A stretch of 43,630 bases of DNA from a virus: the IMG/VR virus record IMGVR_UViG_3300047548_000676, positions 1-43,630 of that record. One strand, written 5' to 3'. A model generated the notes under the pieces. That model made no database searches. It was not told the origin of the DNA and was given only the letters and a program-made list of their open reading frames with translations. Positions 1-10,058 of this stretch are shown in pieces. How positions within the stretch are numbered: the stretch's first letter is position 1; every line of letters starts with the position of its first letter. A program made the translations under genes and the position numbers.

Positions 1-1114
<1,114 letters not shown>

Positions 1115-1124
1115 CGTTTACTCC

Positions 1125-1523
1125 TTAGAAGTCGCCACCAAAGGCAATCACGTTGAAGGTTTCCGCGTTGTTGGTCGATGCGCGAAGCGAAAACCCGTTT
1201 GGCAGGATGATCGGCAGAAAATGCGCCATCGTGTTGGTGTTCAGGTTGACCTCAAACGATGGCACGGTTGCGCTTGGCGTGGTGGCCAAAACAGGCACCT
1301 CATCAATCAGGCGCGAGGTGCTGCCATCATGGATGAACAGGCGGATCATGCCCGCCGTGGTCGTGCCGGTCGCCTTGATGTTGATCGCGTCAATGCGCGA
1401 TCCGGTCGCAGCGGCAGTGAACACCGTGCCGATGGTTCCGGTGCCGTCGCGGGCCGTGTTGGCTGTGCTGATCTGCGCGATGCCGCATTTGGGCGCCGCG
1501 GCGTATGAAGGTACTGCTGCCAT
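1125..1523 (-). CDS. Phage virion-associated hypothetical protein (132 aa)
   Basis: 132 residues starting MAAVPSYAAAPKCGIAQIS, with an AAGGAG ribosome site a few bases upstream of the ATG at 1523. It is rich in Thr, Ala and Asn, with alternating beta-type segments and no membrane span or signal peptide. It lies in the tail-tip/fibre cluster, between the fibre gene and the 194-aa gene, in one transcription direction. The position suggests a virion or fibre-base protein. I do not recognise a named domain, so the role is inferred from context only. Confidence 0.75.
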   Translation of the reverse strand: MAAVPSYAAAPKCGIAQISTANTARDGTGTIGTVFTAAATGSRIDAINIKATGTTTAGMIRLFIHDGSTSRLIDEVPVLATTPSATVPSFEVNLNTNTMAHFLPIILPNGFSLRASTNNAETFNVIAFGGDF

Positions 1524-1535
1524 GGTGAATCTCCT

Positions 1536-2120
1536 TTACACAATTCCAAGTGCCAAAGTTGGCTGTTGATCCGCGACGTAATCCCACCTTGCGGACGATC
1601 CGTCAGTAACAAGCGCCTTGAACGCATTGCCCGATTGTGATGGCAGTTCAGGCGGATTGGTGGGCGTGATCGACCATGATGCAAACGTGCCGCTGCCTCC
1701 GGTGTTTGTCACCACCACCGTCATGGCGCCGGTCGCTGGGGTGAATGCCGTGATGACACCGACCATCCATGCGGTCGAACTGTTAACGATTTCAACAAAC
1801 TGGTTCACCACAAAGCTTTTTCCGGTCTGCGCCAGCGTCAGCGATTTGGTGCCTAGGCCAATGGCCAGGCTGCTGGTGCTGGTGGCTTGCGTGCCTGGTG
1901 CGTTCAAAGCCGTTGCCGCGCTTGCTGCTGCCGCATTGGCGCTGGCCAGGGCTTCCTGTGCTTTGGTGACCGTGTTGCCAGCCACTGCAACCACTTGCGC
2001 CAGCGCGGGCACAAAGCGCGTGCGGTGCCCGCCGTTGGCCAGGCCCGTGCTCGGGTTTGAATCGTCGCTGACAGTCGTGCCGTTGCCGCCGACCGCTGGA
2101 TCAAAATAAACGCTACTCAC
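1536..2120 (-). CDS. Tail fibre/tip-associated protein with Ala-rich helix
   Basis: 194 aa. Residues ~40-75 are an Ala-rich helical stretch (VVAVAGNTVTKAQEALASAN...), often a trimeric stalk in fibre proteins. It is followed by a beta segment with the pattern ATGAMTVVVTNTGGSGTFASW, a motif seen repeatedly in phage tail/fibre proteins. Its start overlaps the stop of the 451-aa gene by 4 bp (ATGA at 2117-2120), indicating coupled translation. A tail-tip or fibre-connecting role is inferred. Confidence 0.75.
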   Translation of the reverse strand: MSSVYFDPAVGGNGTTVSDDSNPSTGLANGGHRTRFVPALAQVVAVAGNTVTKAQEALASANAAAASAATALNAPGTQATSTSSLAIGLGTKSLTLAQTGKSFVVNQFVEIVNSSTAWMVGVITAFTPATGAMTVVVTNTGGSGTFASWSITPTNPPELPSQSGNAFKALVTDGSSARWDYVADQQPTLALGIV

Positions 2121-3472
2121 AGCAGCTCCTTCACTTCAAATTTCACCGAGTACGCGGTGGGCTTGGGCTGCGTCACCGGGCCGATCTGTCGCAAGCGGCC
2201 CACAAACGAACGCAGCGGCTGTTGGCCAACATCCTGGCCGCCGTCAGGCATCACCAGCACCTCGCCGCTGATGCCGGCCACGCGCTGCAGGTCCAGGGCG
2301 TAGCTGTAGGCCTCGCTGTCGCTGATGTACTCCAGGTCAAAATTGAACACCCTGAACTTGGATCGAATGTCAAAATACTCCGCGCCGGACAGCGACATTT
2401 CCACGGGCGTGGGGTCTTGATACCCAAGTGCCGCGCCGTAGGTGTAATTGATGCTCGGGCTCCAGCCGCGTGCAATGAACAGCCGACCGATCTGAACGTA
2501 TCCAGCCGGGTTGGTCGTGTCGAAGATTTCTACCCTGACGTACCGGGCCGTCACGGTGTTCGTGATCCGATGGATGAACGGAGACTGGTATCCGGCCCGC
2601 TGCTCTTGGGTCAGCGTGCCAAGCCAGAAATTGTCGTCCTCCCATTCCAGCAGGTCTTGGGGGATGATGCCGTCAGGCCACGCGTCGATGTATGGACTCT
2701 CATAGGACGGCGGCTCAGTGCCCGACACAAAGGCGCCCCACACAAACAGCGTGCGGCCTGACTGGCGATTGCCGAAGCTGTAGCGAACCACGGTATTGCC
2801 CGCACTGGTGCCAGTGCCCGTGAGCACCACGCGCCACCAGCCATCCCCGCCATCGGTGGCGTATGCGGTGATCGACGATGCTGTGCCCGCGATGTTGCTC
2901 ACCATGCCGGTGGTTGCATCAAAATCGCAACTTGCCGTCTGCGTCGTGCCGCCCGTCATCCAGGTGATCTTCAGAGCACCCGCGCCGGTCGAGCCGGTTT
3001 TCATGTAGACGGCGTTGGTGACTGTTGACGTGCCCGCCAGAGCCACGTCACGCGTCACAAACCCGCCGTCCATCGAGAAGGCAAGCACTCCGTCTGCCGT
3101 GAGGGTTCCGTCTGGCGCAAGCGTTATGTCGCCGGTCACGCTGCAGTTGTCTTTGGTCCAGGCCGCGTTGGTGAAGTCGTTTTGAAAGGTCGTAAACAGG
3201 TTGGTGTACGCGGCAACAGAGCCGGCTGTGCTGATTTTGACCTTGGCGTCCACGCTCAGGTTGTGCACGATCAGCGCCAGCACGCCCACAATCTTGGGCG
3301 ATTGCAGGTCGATCTGAAATTGTGTCGCCGCCGTGGTGGCGTTGCTGGTGCGGCCCACCTTTTGGACTTGGCGGTTTTGCAAGTTGGTCAGGGGAAGCGC
3401 GGCCGTCCAAGAGCCGCCCGAGAGGATGCCCTCGTCGGTCCGGTTCTGCCACGCCAAGAAAATGTTTGCCAT
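2117..3472 (-). CDS. Tail tip protein with inserted carbohydrate-binding-like module (451 aa)
   Basis: The N-terminal ~90 residues and C-terminal ~190 residues (ending in YSVKFEVKELL) look like a conserved minor tail/tip protein. Between them, residues ~95-255 (TNLFTTFQNDFTNAAWTKDN ... GGDGWWRVVLTGTGT ... FVWGAFVSGTEPPSY) form a jelly-roll-like module of the type annotated in phages as head-spike/fibre carbohydrate-binding domains. The same module type is in the next gene at a different position. The gene starts 4 bp after the 699-aa gene ends. A receptor-facing tip protein is likely; specificity cannot be read from sequence. Confidence 0.75.
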   Translation of the reverse strand: MANIFLAWQNRTDEGILSGGSWTAALPLTNLQNRQVQKVGRTSNATTAATQFQIDLQSPKIVGVLALIVHNLSVDAKVKISTAGSVAAYTNLFTTFQNDFTNAAWTKDNCSVTGDITLAPDGTLTADGVLAFSMDGGFVTRDVALAGTSTVTNAVYMKTGSTGAGALKITWMTGGTTQTASCDFDATTGMVSNIAGTASSITAYATDGGDGWWRVVLTGTGTSAGNTVVRYSFGNRQSGRTLFVWGAFVSGTEPPSYESPYIDAWPDGIIPQDLLEWEDDNFWLGTLTQEQRAGYQSPFIHRITNTVTARYVRVEIFDTTNPAGYVQIGRLFIARGWSPSINYTYGAALGYQDPTPVEMSLSGAEYFDIRSKFRVFNFDLEYISDSEAYSYALDLQRVAGISGEVLVMPDGGQDVGQQPLRSFVGRLRQIGPVTQPKPTAYSVKFEVKELL

Positions 3473-3475
3473 GCC

Positions 3476-5575
3476 TCAGCCCCACAAGGTCAGTTCGTAC
3501 AGGTATCCGCGCATGTTTGTCGTGATACCGATTATCAGGAATTTCTTGCCTGCACTCATGCCAAAGCGGTTGATTTCCAGCTTCACGATCTTGCCCAGGT
3601 CAAGCACTGATGCCAGGTTTGCATCAACCCGAATCGTGACCTGGTACACGTCGCGGCGCTGTTTGTAGATGTCCAGCAGGCGCTCGGCTTCGCTGCCTGC
3701 GTTGGACTTGTTGACCAGCACCGTCTTGAATTCAAGCTCGGGGCTCAACAGGTTGGCCGTCTTGACGTTCACGTCGCTGGCCTGCGCCCGGCGGTATTCG
3801 CTGGCCGTAAATTGCTTGCGACCGGCCGGCACCGTGCTGCCCAGGTCCACCTGAACCGTGTGAATCTTCTCGTAGGCCACTTTGACGCGCCAGGCAGGCA
3901 CACCCACACCGGGATCGCGGCTTGCGATCCGCTCGATCTTGATGATGTCTGTTTTGGTGATCGTGCCCGCCTCGGTGCCGGTCGGCAGAACGATGCGGCC
4001 AATGCGAAACATGCCGCTGGCGTCCGCGCCATACCATGCGCCCACTGAAGCGCAAAGCTCATCAAGCATGTCAATGGCAGAACGGTCCTGGTTGTAGCCC
4101 GCATAAACGCCCACCTGGTAGTTGACGGCGGCGTCCAGGGCTGTCACGTCTGCCGATGAAATGTTGGTCGATGGCACCCCTGCCTTCAACAGGATGGCGT
4201 TGAACAGCTGGCCAACAGTCCGGGTGGCTCCCTGTGTCACGTCCGCCGTCACCGTGCCGGTGGGCGCAGACCCAAGGCGAATGAAGCATCCGGCTGTGGC
4301 GTCATTCCAGACCCGGTACTGCCCAGCGGCAGGGGCATTCGCTTCCATGTCCGCATGGCTGGCGTAGGCCGCGCCTGCGGTCAGCAATGCGCCCCGGTCG
4401 TAGGCCGCATTGACTGTGACCACCTGGCCGCCGCTGTGCAGCTGGAATATCAGCCGGCTGGTGTCTGTCTGCGGTGGCGCGATGTTGAACACCTGGCCAT
4501 AGACCAGTGGCTTGGGCTTGCCGGTGAGGTCATCCCCGCCTTCCAGCCCGCCCGTGCCCGCGTAGCGCACGTCCTGCAGGGGCTTGGCAATGTCCAGTTG
4601 CTTGTCGCGCACCCGGACAGTGACCTTGGACCAAGACAGGTCCACCTGCTCCATGGTGCCCGACAGGATCGTGGTCCAAGCAGGCGCAGGCATGTAGGGC
4701 AGCATCGTGCCCAAGGTAATCGTGATGCGCCGACCGGCAAAGCTGTAGTTCAGCAGGTCATCGAGCGCCCCGTCGTTGTTGACCAACACCAGCTCGCCGT
4801 AACCGATCTGGGTTGCGCCGAAAGTCCGCCCATCCCGGAAACACTCGCGCCGGATGTTCGCCGGCTGTTGGATGCGGTTGTCGTAAAACAGGAAGTCGCT
4901 GATCGCGGCGCCTTGCGTCTTGGTGTAGTTGCCAAGCAAACCCGGCTCGTACTGAGCGCCCCACGCCGTCACGCTTCCAGTGGCCGATGCACCCCCAGTC
5001 CATGACGCGCCCGCCCCCAATGCCGGAAACAAGGTCTGGTTTGCCGTGCTGGCTGCACTTGCCGATGCGGCAATGTGGACCCGCCACCAGTCGCCGCGAC
5101 TTTCGACGCCATGCGAATGCACCGTGATGGTCGATGTGCCATTCAGCGTTGCGAGCTGACTTTCTCCGGTGGCCGTGTCGAAATACAGTTCGGCCCGTCC
5201 GCCTGCACCCGCCGAGTCAAACGACAGTCGAACAGCCGGGAAGCGTGTGGCCCTGCCGATGCTGTCGCGCTTCACAAAAATTGACCAGCACATGACGCTG
5301 CCGGCGGTGTAGGTGATGCCCGTGCGCTGCAGGTAGCCGATGGCGGCGACATCGTTCTCGGTAAGCACGAACGCCGTGCTGTCGCCAATCGGTGACGCCT
5401 GGCCAGATGTAAGTGTGGTCTGAGCCTTGAGCCAATCCGCGTTGGAAAAATCCTCGCTCCATGCCAGCAGGTTGCGCCCGCCCGTGACGTAGGCCTGCGT
5501 CCCGTAGCGCAGCGTCCTAACCCCCGCGATGGCGGGGTCGTAGGCGTCAATCTCTGCAATGATGATCTGGGCCAT
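3476..5575 (-). CDS. Tail tip/baseplate hub-like protein with N-terminal carbohydrate-binding-like module (699 aa)
   Basis: Residues ~33-200 carry the module NLLAWSEDFSNADWLKAQTT ... WWRVHIAASAS ... VTAWGAQYEPG, again the phage spike-fibre carbohydrate-binding-like fold. The remaining ~500 residues hold mixed alpha/beta segments such as MLDELCASVGAWYGADASG and end in YLYELTLWG, resembling hub/tip proteins encoded directly after a tape measure. The start is 3 bp from the end of the tape-measure gene. The position directly downstream of the tape measure matches siphovirus order (tape measure, distal tail, hub). Hub assignment is inference. Confidence 0.75.
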   Translation of the reverse strand: MAQIIIAEIDAYDPAIAGVRTLRYGTQAYVTGGRNLLAWSEDFSNADWLKAQTTLTSGQASPIGDSTAFVLTENDVAAIGYLQRTGITYTAGSVMCWSIFVKRDSIGRATRFPAVRLSFDSAGAGGRAELYFDTATGESQLATLNGTSTITVHSHGVESRGDWWRVHIAASASAASTANQTLFPALGAGASWTGGASATGSVTAWGAQYEPGLLGNYTKTQGAAISDFLFYDNRIQQPANIRRECFRDGRTFGATQIGYGELVLVNNDGALDDLLNYSFAGRRITITLGTMLPYMPAPAWTTILSGTMEQVDLSWSKVTVRVRDKQLDIAKPLQDVRYAGTGGLEGGDDLTGKPKPLVYGQVFNIAPPQTDTSRLIFQLHSGGQVVTVNAAYDRGALLTAGAAYASHADMEANAPAAGQYRVWNDATAGCFIRLGSAPTGTVTADVTQGATRTVGQLFNAILLKAGVPSTNISSADVTALDAAVNYQVGVYAGYNQDRSAIDMLDELCASVGAWYGADASGMFRIGRIVLPTGTEAGTITKTDIIKIERIASRDPGVGVPAWRVKVAYEKIHTVQVDLGSTVPAGRKQFTASEYRRAQASDVNVKTANLLSPELEFKTVLVNKSNAGSEAERLLDIYKQRRDVYQVTIRVDANLASVLDLGKIVKLEINRFGMSAGKKFLIIGITTNMRGYLYELTLWG

Positions 5576-5578
5576 GCG

Positions 5579-8500
5579 TTACGCCCCCAAATCGGCGGTG
5601 TAGGTCGGCGCAACCGCTGCCAGCGATGCGCTGGTCGCAGCGTTTGCCGCCGCGCTTGCTGCAGCGCCTGCAGCTGCCGCAGCACTTTGCGCAGCTGCAA
5701 CAGCCGACTGCGAAATGCTGGCAATCGAATCGAGTTTCCCGCCGATGGACTCCAGCAGGGTGTTGCTCTTTTCGATGCCCGTGGCCATGGCCGTGGTGGC
5801 TTCTGCCGTTACCTCGGTGGGGTCAAGAATCTTGTTCAACACGGCTACCTGCGGGGCCGCCTCGATCAGCTCGGCGATGGTGGTGTCGTTTTCCTTGATG
5901 TAGTCAGCCACGCCGGCAAAGGCCGGGGCCAGGTCCAGCAGCGCGTTAAGCTGTTTGCGGCCTTCCTCGGTCTCTACGTTACGCGACTCGACAAGTGCCC
6001 GGAAGTCCTGGCGGGTAGCCAATGTGGTCGCGTCGATGCCCACGGCATTGAGCGCGTTCACGATGTCGCGGGCCATCATGCCGGCCTGCTCATCCTGACT
6101 GTAATACTCCTTCACGAACGCGGACGCCTTGGCCATCAGCGACTCGATGCCACCGGCCATGCCGATCAGCGCCTCGCGGGCATCGATGGACGACCCGGCG
6201 ATGGTCGAGAAGATGCCGCCCAGTTGGTTGATGCTGGCGCTAAATTCTTGCAGCACAATCAAGCGCCGCATGGTTTCAGCCAGTGTTTCAAAATACGTTG
6301 TAACTGTTTTTGTAACGCCAAAAATGCTTGTTGAAGTTTCTTCGGTTTTTTTTCTGAATGGCTCAAGAACGTCTGCGTATTGTGCGGAAAGCGATTCTTC
6401 GTAAGTTTGCAAGGCAGTTACGATTGCCTGCCGATCTTCTTCAGCTTTGCCGGTAACTTTAATGCGGAAATTTGTTGTTACAGAGGAAAGAACGTCACTT
6501 GGCAACTGCAAAGCTGCCGCGTAGTTTTTGATTTGTTCATAAATCTCACCAGCACCAATGCTCAAAACGTTTGCGATTTCTTTTGGCATATCTGCCCAAT
6601 CAGCCCGCCCATTTTCAAGAGTTCCACTTTTGTCGCTACGAAAATATCCACCTTTTTGACGCCATTCGGAATACATCTGGCCGGTGGCTTCTCCGCCGCC
6701 AAACGAACCGACCAATCCTTGCTCGATGACCTCCTTGGGCTTGCGACCAAAGGCCCGGTTCACCAGACCCGTAACCGCGCCAATGGCGGCGCCGACGATA
6801 GGGCCGCCAATGGCGCTGCCGACAGCCATTCCAATATCCTGGAACGTGTTGTAGCCCTTGCCGACGCTGTAGCCGCCGCTGATGGTGTTGCTGGCGAATT
6901 TGCCCAGGCCGTACCCGGCCATGGCGTTGCCGGCCATGCCAAGGTAGCTGCCCATCGCAGGGTTGGCCTGCATCCAGTCGCCCATGCCGGCCAGCGTGCT
7001 GTTGCTGCTGGTCGCCATCCAGTCGCCGGCGCGTGTCCACATGCCGGACGCGCCCGCGCTGATGGTCGAGCCGTTGAGGAAGTTCATGCCGCCGGTGATG
7101 AGGTTCGACAGGCCGCTCATGCCTCCGCCACCGCCGCCAGTCGATGCCATGGCGCTGCTAGGCATCCCGAACATTCCCATAACTCCATTAACCACGCCCA
7201 TAACTGGCTGCACAGCCAGCTTGACCACAAACGATTTGAAAGCGTTGACTATGTAATCCTTGAGTGAGTCCATCATGGACTTGCCAGATTCAAAACCTCG
7301 CATCAAAGAATCGGTCAAGGCTCGCTCAATGTTCTCGGCAGCGCGCTTCCACTCGTCCGCTGTATCCTTGGCGGCCTGCAGCACTTGGCCCTCGGCCAGC
7401 AGGTCAGCACGCACGCGCAACAGTCTGGCCTGTTCCTCAAGCGCCCTGTTGCCGCCCTGGTTGGCGGCTTCAAATTCCTTGTCGGTGGCTGTCGCACGCA
7501 GGACAGCAATTTCTCTATCTCGCACCGCCTTTTCGCCCAGGCGCAGCGCGTCGTTTTGTTCCATCAGCCGGACGTTGCCCTCGCGCAAGGCCTCCACCTC
7601 TTTCCATTCGGCCTCGGTCAGCTTTGTGCTGTGCTCGGCTACCTTGCGCTGGGCCTCCACCATGTCGCGGTTGGCGTCGATCCGCTTTTCCGTGGCGATC
7701 AGGTTTTCCAGGGACGCCACCAGTGCACGCTTTTCTGCGTCCGTCAGCTTGATGCGGCCCTGCTGCAGGTCTTGCATGACCTTCAGCGCCGTCTGTTCGG
7801 CCTTGGTCAGCTTGCCGTTGGCCTGTCCGTTGGCCAGCAAAGCGGCAGTCTGATCTTCCAGGCTGTCCATCAGCTTTTTGACCTCGGCCACCCGCTTCTG
7901 CTCGGCTTTGGTGGCTTCCTCGTTGGCGACTGCGGACTTGAGCACGGCGCCCTGAAGCGTGCCGTGCCGGGCCGTCAGCCGGGCCATTTCGTTGCTGTTC
8001 TCTGCAGCCGTCAGGCTGTGGTTCCTGAGCACGTCACGCGCCTGCAGCACGCGATCAGTGGCGCCGACCACGCTGGCCGTGAATCGGTTGTGCGCGTCCC
8101 GCGTGGCCTCGTTTTCAGCCCGCAGCGTCCGGTAGGCGACAGTCATGCCTTCCAGCCCACCTTCCTGGAAGGCCTTGGCCAGGGTCGCCACGTCGGAAAA
8201 CGCCTTGCCGATGCCCTTGACGATGTAGGCCACCTCGGCGCCGATGACGATCAGGGTCTCAAAGACCGTGCCCAGCACCCGGATGGCAATGCCGGCCAGG
8301 TCCAGCTGGCCGGTCGTGCCTTTGGTGGCCTCGCCCCAATCCTTGAAGGCTGCCGTGATCTGCTTCACCCAATCGGCCAAGCCGCCCACAATCACGGCCA
8401 GCCCGCTGGTGGCGCCGGTGGCGTTGTTGAGCTCGGTGGTGAACACCCCCACGTCGTTCTTGAGCCGGGTGAATGCGCCGCCCACCGTGTCGGGGATGCC

Positions 8501-9178
8501 CTGCGCTTCCTGCTGCAGCTGGCCCAGCGACTTCATCAGGGCGTTGCCCACCACGTCCGCTGTCAGCTTGCCCTCGCCGGACATTTTCTTCAGCTGCTCG
8601 ATGGGCACGTTCATGCCCTCGGCCAGCGCCTTCATGAACCTGGGGCTGGCTTCCGCGATGGAACGGAATTCGTCGCCGTTCAAGCGGCCCGATGCCATAG
8701 CCTGCGCAAACTGCAGGGTGGCGCTGGCCGCTTCGGTCGTGCTGGCACCGCCCACGCGCAAGGCCAGGGCAAAGGATTCGGTGATCTTGGTGGTCTCGGC
8801 AGTCGTGCCGCCCAGGCGTTTCACCGGGTCGTGCAGCTTGGCGTACAGCTGGCCCATTTCCTGTAGGCCGATGTTGTTCTGCTGCGCGATCCGGTACACG
8901 TCCTGCTGGACGCTCTCGAATTCCTTTTGGCCAGAGGTGACCAGCTTCAGCCGGGCCTGCATTTGGGACATGGCATCGGCGGTCTTGATGAACGCGCCGG
9001 CCAGGTCCATGGCCTTGTCGATGGCGAAAAAGCCGATCAGGGCATTGCGGGCCTGGTTGGCGACATTCTTGATGCCCTCCAAGCTGCCGCCGACCGTGCG
9101 CTCGGCCTGCTGCATCTGCGAGCGAAGCTGTGCCGTGTCAGCCGCAATGCGGATCAACATTTCACTGACAACAGCCAT
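5579..9178 (-). CDS. Tail tape measure protein (1199 aa)
   Basis: The longest gene of the window. The N-terminus (residues ~1-260: RIAADTAQLRSQMQQAERTV ... GEGKLTADVVGNALMKSLGQ) matches the tape-measure N-terminal domain that includes the ASGRLNGDEFRSIAEASPR motif. Central residues ~380-640 are coiled coil with many KxxE/AxxE repeats. Residues ~650-800 are Gly/Met-rich and hydrophobic (IGGPIVGAAIGAVTGLV), fitting the membrane-interacting part. The C-terminus is Ala-rich. Length implies a tail of siphovirus size. The tract encoding about residues 840-976 is markedly AT-richer than the rest. It follows the chaperone genes, as is usual. Confidence 0.93.
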   Translation of the reverse strand: MAVVSEMLIRIAADTAQLRSQMQQAERTVGGSLEGIKNVANQARNALIGFFAIDKAMDLAGAFIKTADAMSQMQARLKLVTSGQKEFESVQQDVYRIAQQNNIGLQEMGQLYAKLHDPVKRLGGTTAETTKITESFALALRVGGASTTEAASATLQFAQAMASGRLNGDEFRSIAEASPRFMKALAEGMNVPIEQLKKMSGEGKLTADVVGNALMKSLGQLQQEAQGIPDTVGGAFTRLKNDVGVFTTELNNATGATSGLAVIVGGLADWVKQITAAFKDWGEATKGTTGQLDLAGIAIRVLGTVFETLIVIGAEVAYIVKGIGKAFSDVATLAKAFQEGGLEGMTVAYRTLRAENEATRDAHNRFTASVVGATDRVLQARDVLRNHSLTAAENSNEMARLTARHGTLQGAVLKSAVANEEATKAEQKRVAEVKKLMDSLEDQTAALLANGQANGKLTKAEQTALKVMQDLQQGRIKLTDAEKRALVASLENLIATEKRIDANRDMVEAQRKVAEHSTKLTEAEWKEVEALREGNVRLMEQNDALRLGEKAVRDREIAVLRATATDKEFEAANQGGNRALEEQARLLRVRADLLAEGQVLQAAKDTADEWKRAAENIERALTDSLMRGFESGKSMMDSLKDYIVNAFKSFVVKLAVQPVMGVVNGVMGMFGMPSSAMASTGGGGGGMSGLSNLITGGMNFLNGSTISAGASGMWTRAGDWMATSSNSTLAGMGDWMQANPAMGSYLGMAGNAMAGYGLGKFASNTISGGYSVGKGYNTFQDIGMAVGSAIGGPIVGAAIGAVTGLVNRAFGRKPKEVIEQGLVGSFGGGEATGQMYSEWRQKGGYFRSDKSGTLENGRADWADMPKEIANVLSIGAGEIYEQIKNYAAALQLPSDVLSSVTTNFRIKVTGKAEEDRQAIVTALQTYEESLSAQYADVLEPFRKKTEETSTSIFGVTKTVTTYFETLAETMRRLIVLQEFSASINQLGGIFSTIAGSSIDAREALIGMAGGIESLMAKASAFVKEYYSQDEQAGMMARDIVNALNAVGIDATTLATRQDFRALVESRNVETEEGRKQLNALLDLAPAFAGVADYIKENDTTIAELIEAAPQVAVLNKILDPTEVTAEATTAMATGIEKSNTLLESIGGKLDSIASISQSAVAAAQSAAAAAGAAASAAANAATSASLAAVAPTYTADLGA

Positions 9179-9181
9179 GGC

Positions 9182-9532
9182 TCAACCCTTCTTCTTGCTT
9201 GCACGCCGAAGAAACGCGGCGTCTAGCTCGATTATCGTGTCCAACTCCCAGGCTGTCAGCCGCACATCGTACAAACGCTGCCAGGCCTCGATTTCCTGCA
9301 GGCTGATGCCTGAAGCGCCGAAGCCGGCAGGCCGCGATCTGGCGATCTGCACATAGGCTGTCCACAGGGACAGCCCGTCGCGGGGGCACTCGTTGAACAG
9401 TCGCTCGTCAATCCGCCCGGTCTCCGCTGCACGCTGCAGGTGGGTGCGCAGCGATGCGCCGTCCCCCTGCAACTCGGATAACTCCGCCTCGGTTGAGGCA
9501 AAGTCGATCAGGCGGCGGCGGAGACCCGCGTA
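9182..9532 (-). CDS. Tail assembly chaperone, frameshift extension (gpT-like part of G-T)
   Basis: This frame is -1 relative to the upstream chaperone and continues 116 codons beyond it, ending 3 bp before the tape measure. The product (RLIDFASTEAELSELQGDGA ... AFLRRASKKKG) has no convincing start codon or ribosome site of its own near the junction. By analogy with lambda G/GT it is probably made as a fusion. The only obvious slip site in the overlap is a T-run (GCT-TTT-ACG, 9529-9537) where a Phe tRNA can re-pair in the -1 frame. It is not a canonical XXXYYYZ heptamer, so the exact site is uncertain. The frame itself is open back to 9628. Confidence 0.7.
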   Translation of the reverse strand, partial: YAGLRRRLIDFASTEAELSELQGDGASLRTHLQRAAETGRIDERLFNECPRDGLSLWTAYVQIARSRPAGFGASGISLQEIEAWQRLYDVRLTAWELDTIIELDAAFLRRASKKKG

Positions 9533-9960
9533 AAAGCCTCGGCATCGTCGAAGGCCTCTTTGATGGCCTTGCGGAACCAGGCCCGCTTCTTGTCGTAGAG
9601 CAGCTTGGTCACGTTGTCGCGGGTGCAAGGCAGCGGCTGGCCTTGGAAGGCCACGCCACGCCAGCCCAGAATGCAGTCCGTGAGCAGGTCGTTTTCCTCG
9701 GCCTCGTCCTCTGCCGGGTCTCCGAATTCCATCTTGCCGGTCTTGGCAAGCTGCTTGCGAATCTTGCGCTGCTTCTCGAAGGCAAAACGCTTGCGCTTGG
9801 GGTGCTCAGGCCCGGCGATGGTGACAAAGATGGGCAGCGGCTGGCCGTTGCGCTTGAGCTGGATTTCTGCCGACTCGACATCCTCAACAGTGGACAGGTC
9901 GAACAGCTCGGCCTCAACAGGCACGGGAACGGGTTGGGGGGTGTGGACGATGTTTTCCAT
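9508..9960 (-). CDS. Tail assembly chaperone (gpG-like, 150 aa)
   Basis: The ATG at 9960 is preceded by GAGGTT and is preferred over the longer in-frame extension, which has no ribosome site. The protein is acidic and charged (MENIVHTPQPVPVP ... FEKQRKIRKQLAKTGKMEFG ... DDAEAFTRVSAAA). Size and position, directly before the tape measure and overlapping a second frame, fit the first of the two tail chaperones that keep the tape measure soluble during tail assembly. It is separated from the tail-tube gene by an HNH endonuclease gene, which is an unusual interruption. Confidence 0.8.
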   Translation of the reverse strand: MENIVHTPQPVPVPVEAELFDLSTVEDVESAEIQLKRNGQPLPIFVTIAGPEHPKRKRFAFEKQRKIRKQLAKTGKMEFGDPAEDEAEENDLLTDCILGWRGVAFQGQPLPCTRDNVTKLLYDKKRAWFRKAIKEAFDDAEAFTRVSAAA

Positions 9961-9967
9961 TTGAACC

Positions 9968-10019
9968 TCGCAGGTGGTTACAGTGATTTGCCCTTGCCCA
10001 GCGACTGCTCCACCTGCGA
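9968..10019. repeat. 10-bp inverted repeat in chaperone leader
   Basis: tcgcaggtgg (9968-9977) is the exact reverse complement of ccacctgcga (10010-10019), with 32 bp between. It lies between the HNH gene and the chaperone start, and the inner arm includes the bases next to the chaperone SD. It could form an RNA hairpin affecting chaperone translation, or be a leftover of HNH gene insertion. Function unknown. Confidence 0.6.
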
Positions 10020-10058
10020 AATGGAGACAGCCGCCGGGTAGGTGCCCTATTGTCAGGC

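Noticed and set aside
7385-8866. Long plus-strand frame opposite the tape measure
   Set aside because: A GC-rich antisense shadow; low-complexity His/Gln/Gly-rich translation without domain, and the tape measure is clear on the other strand.
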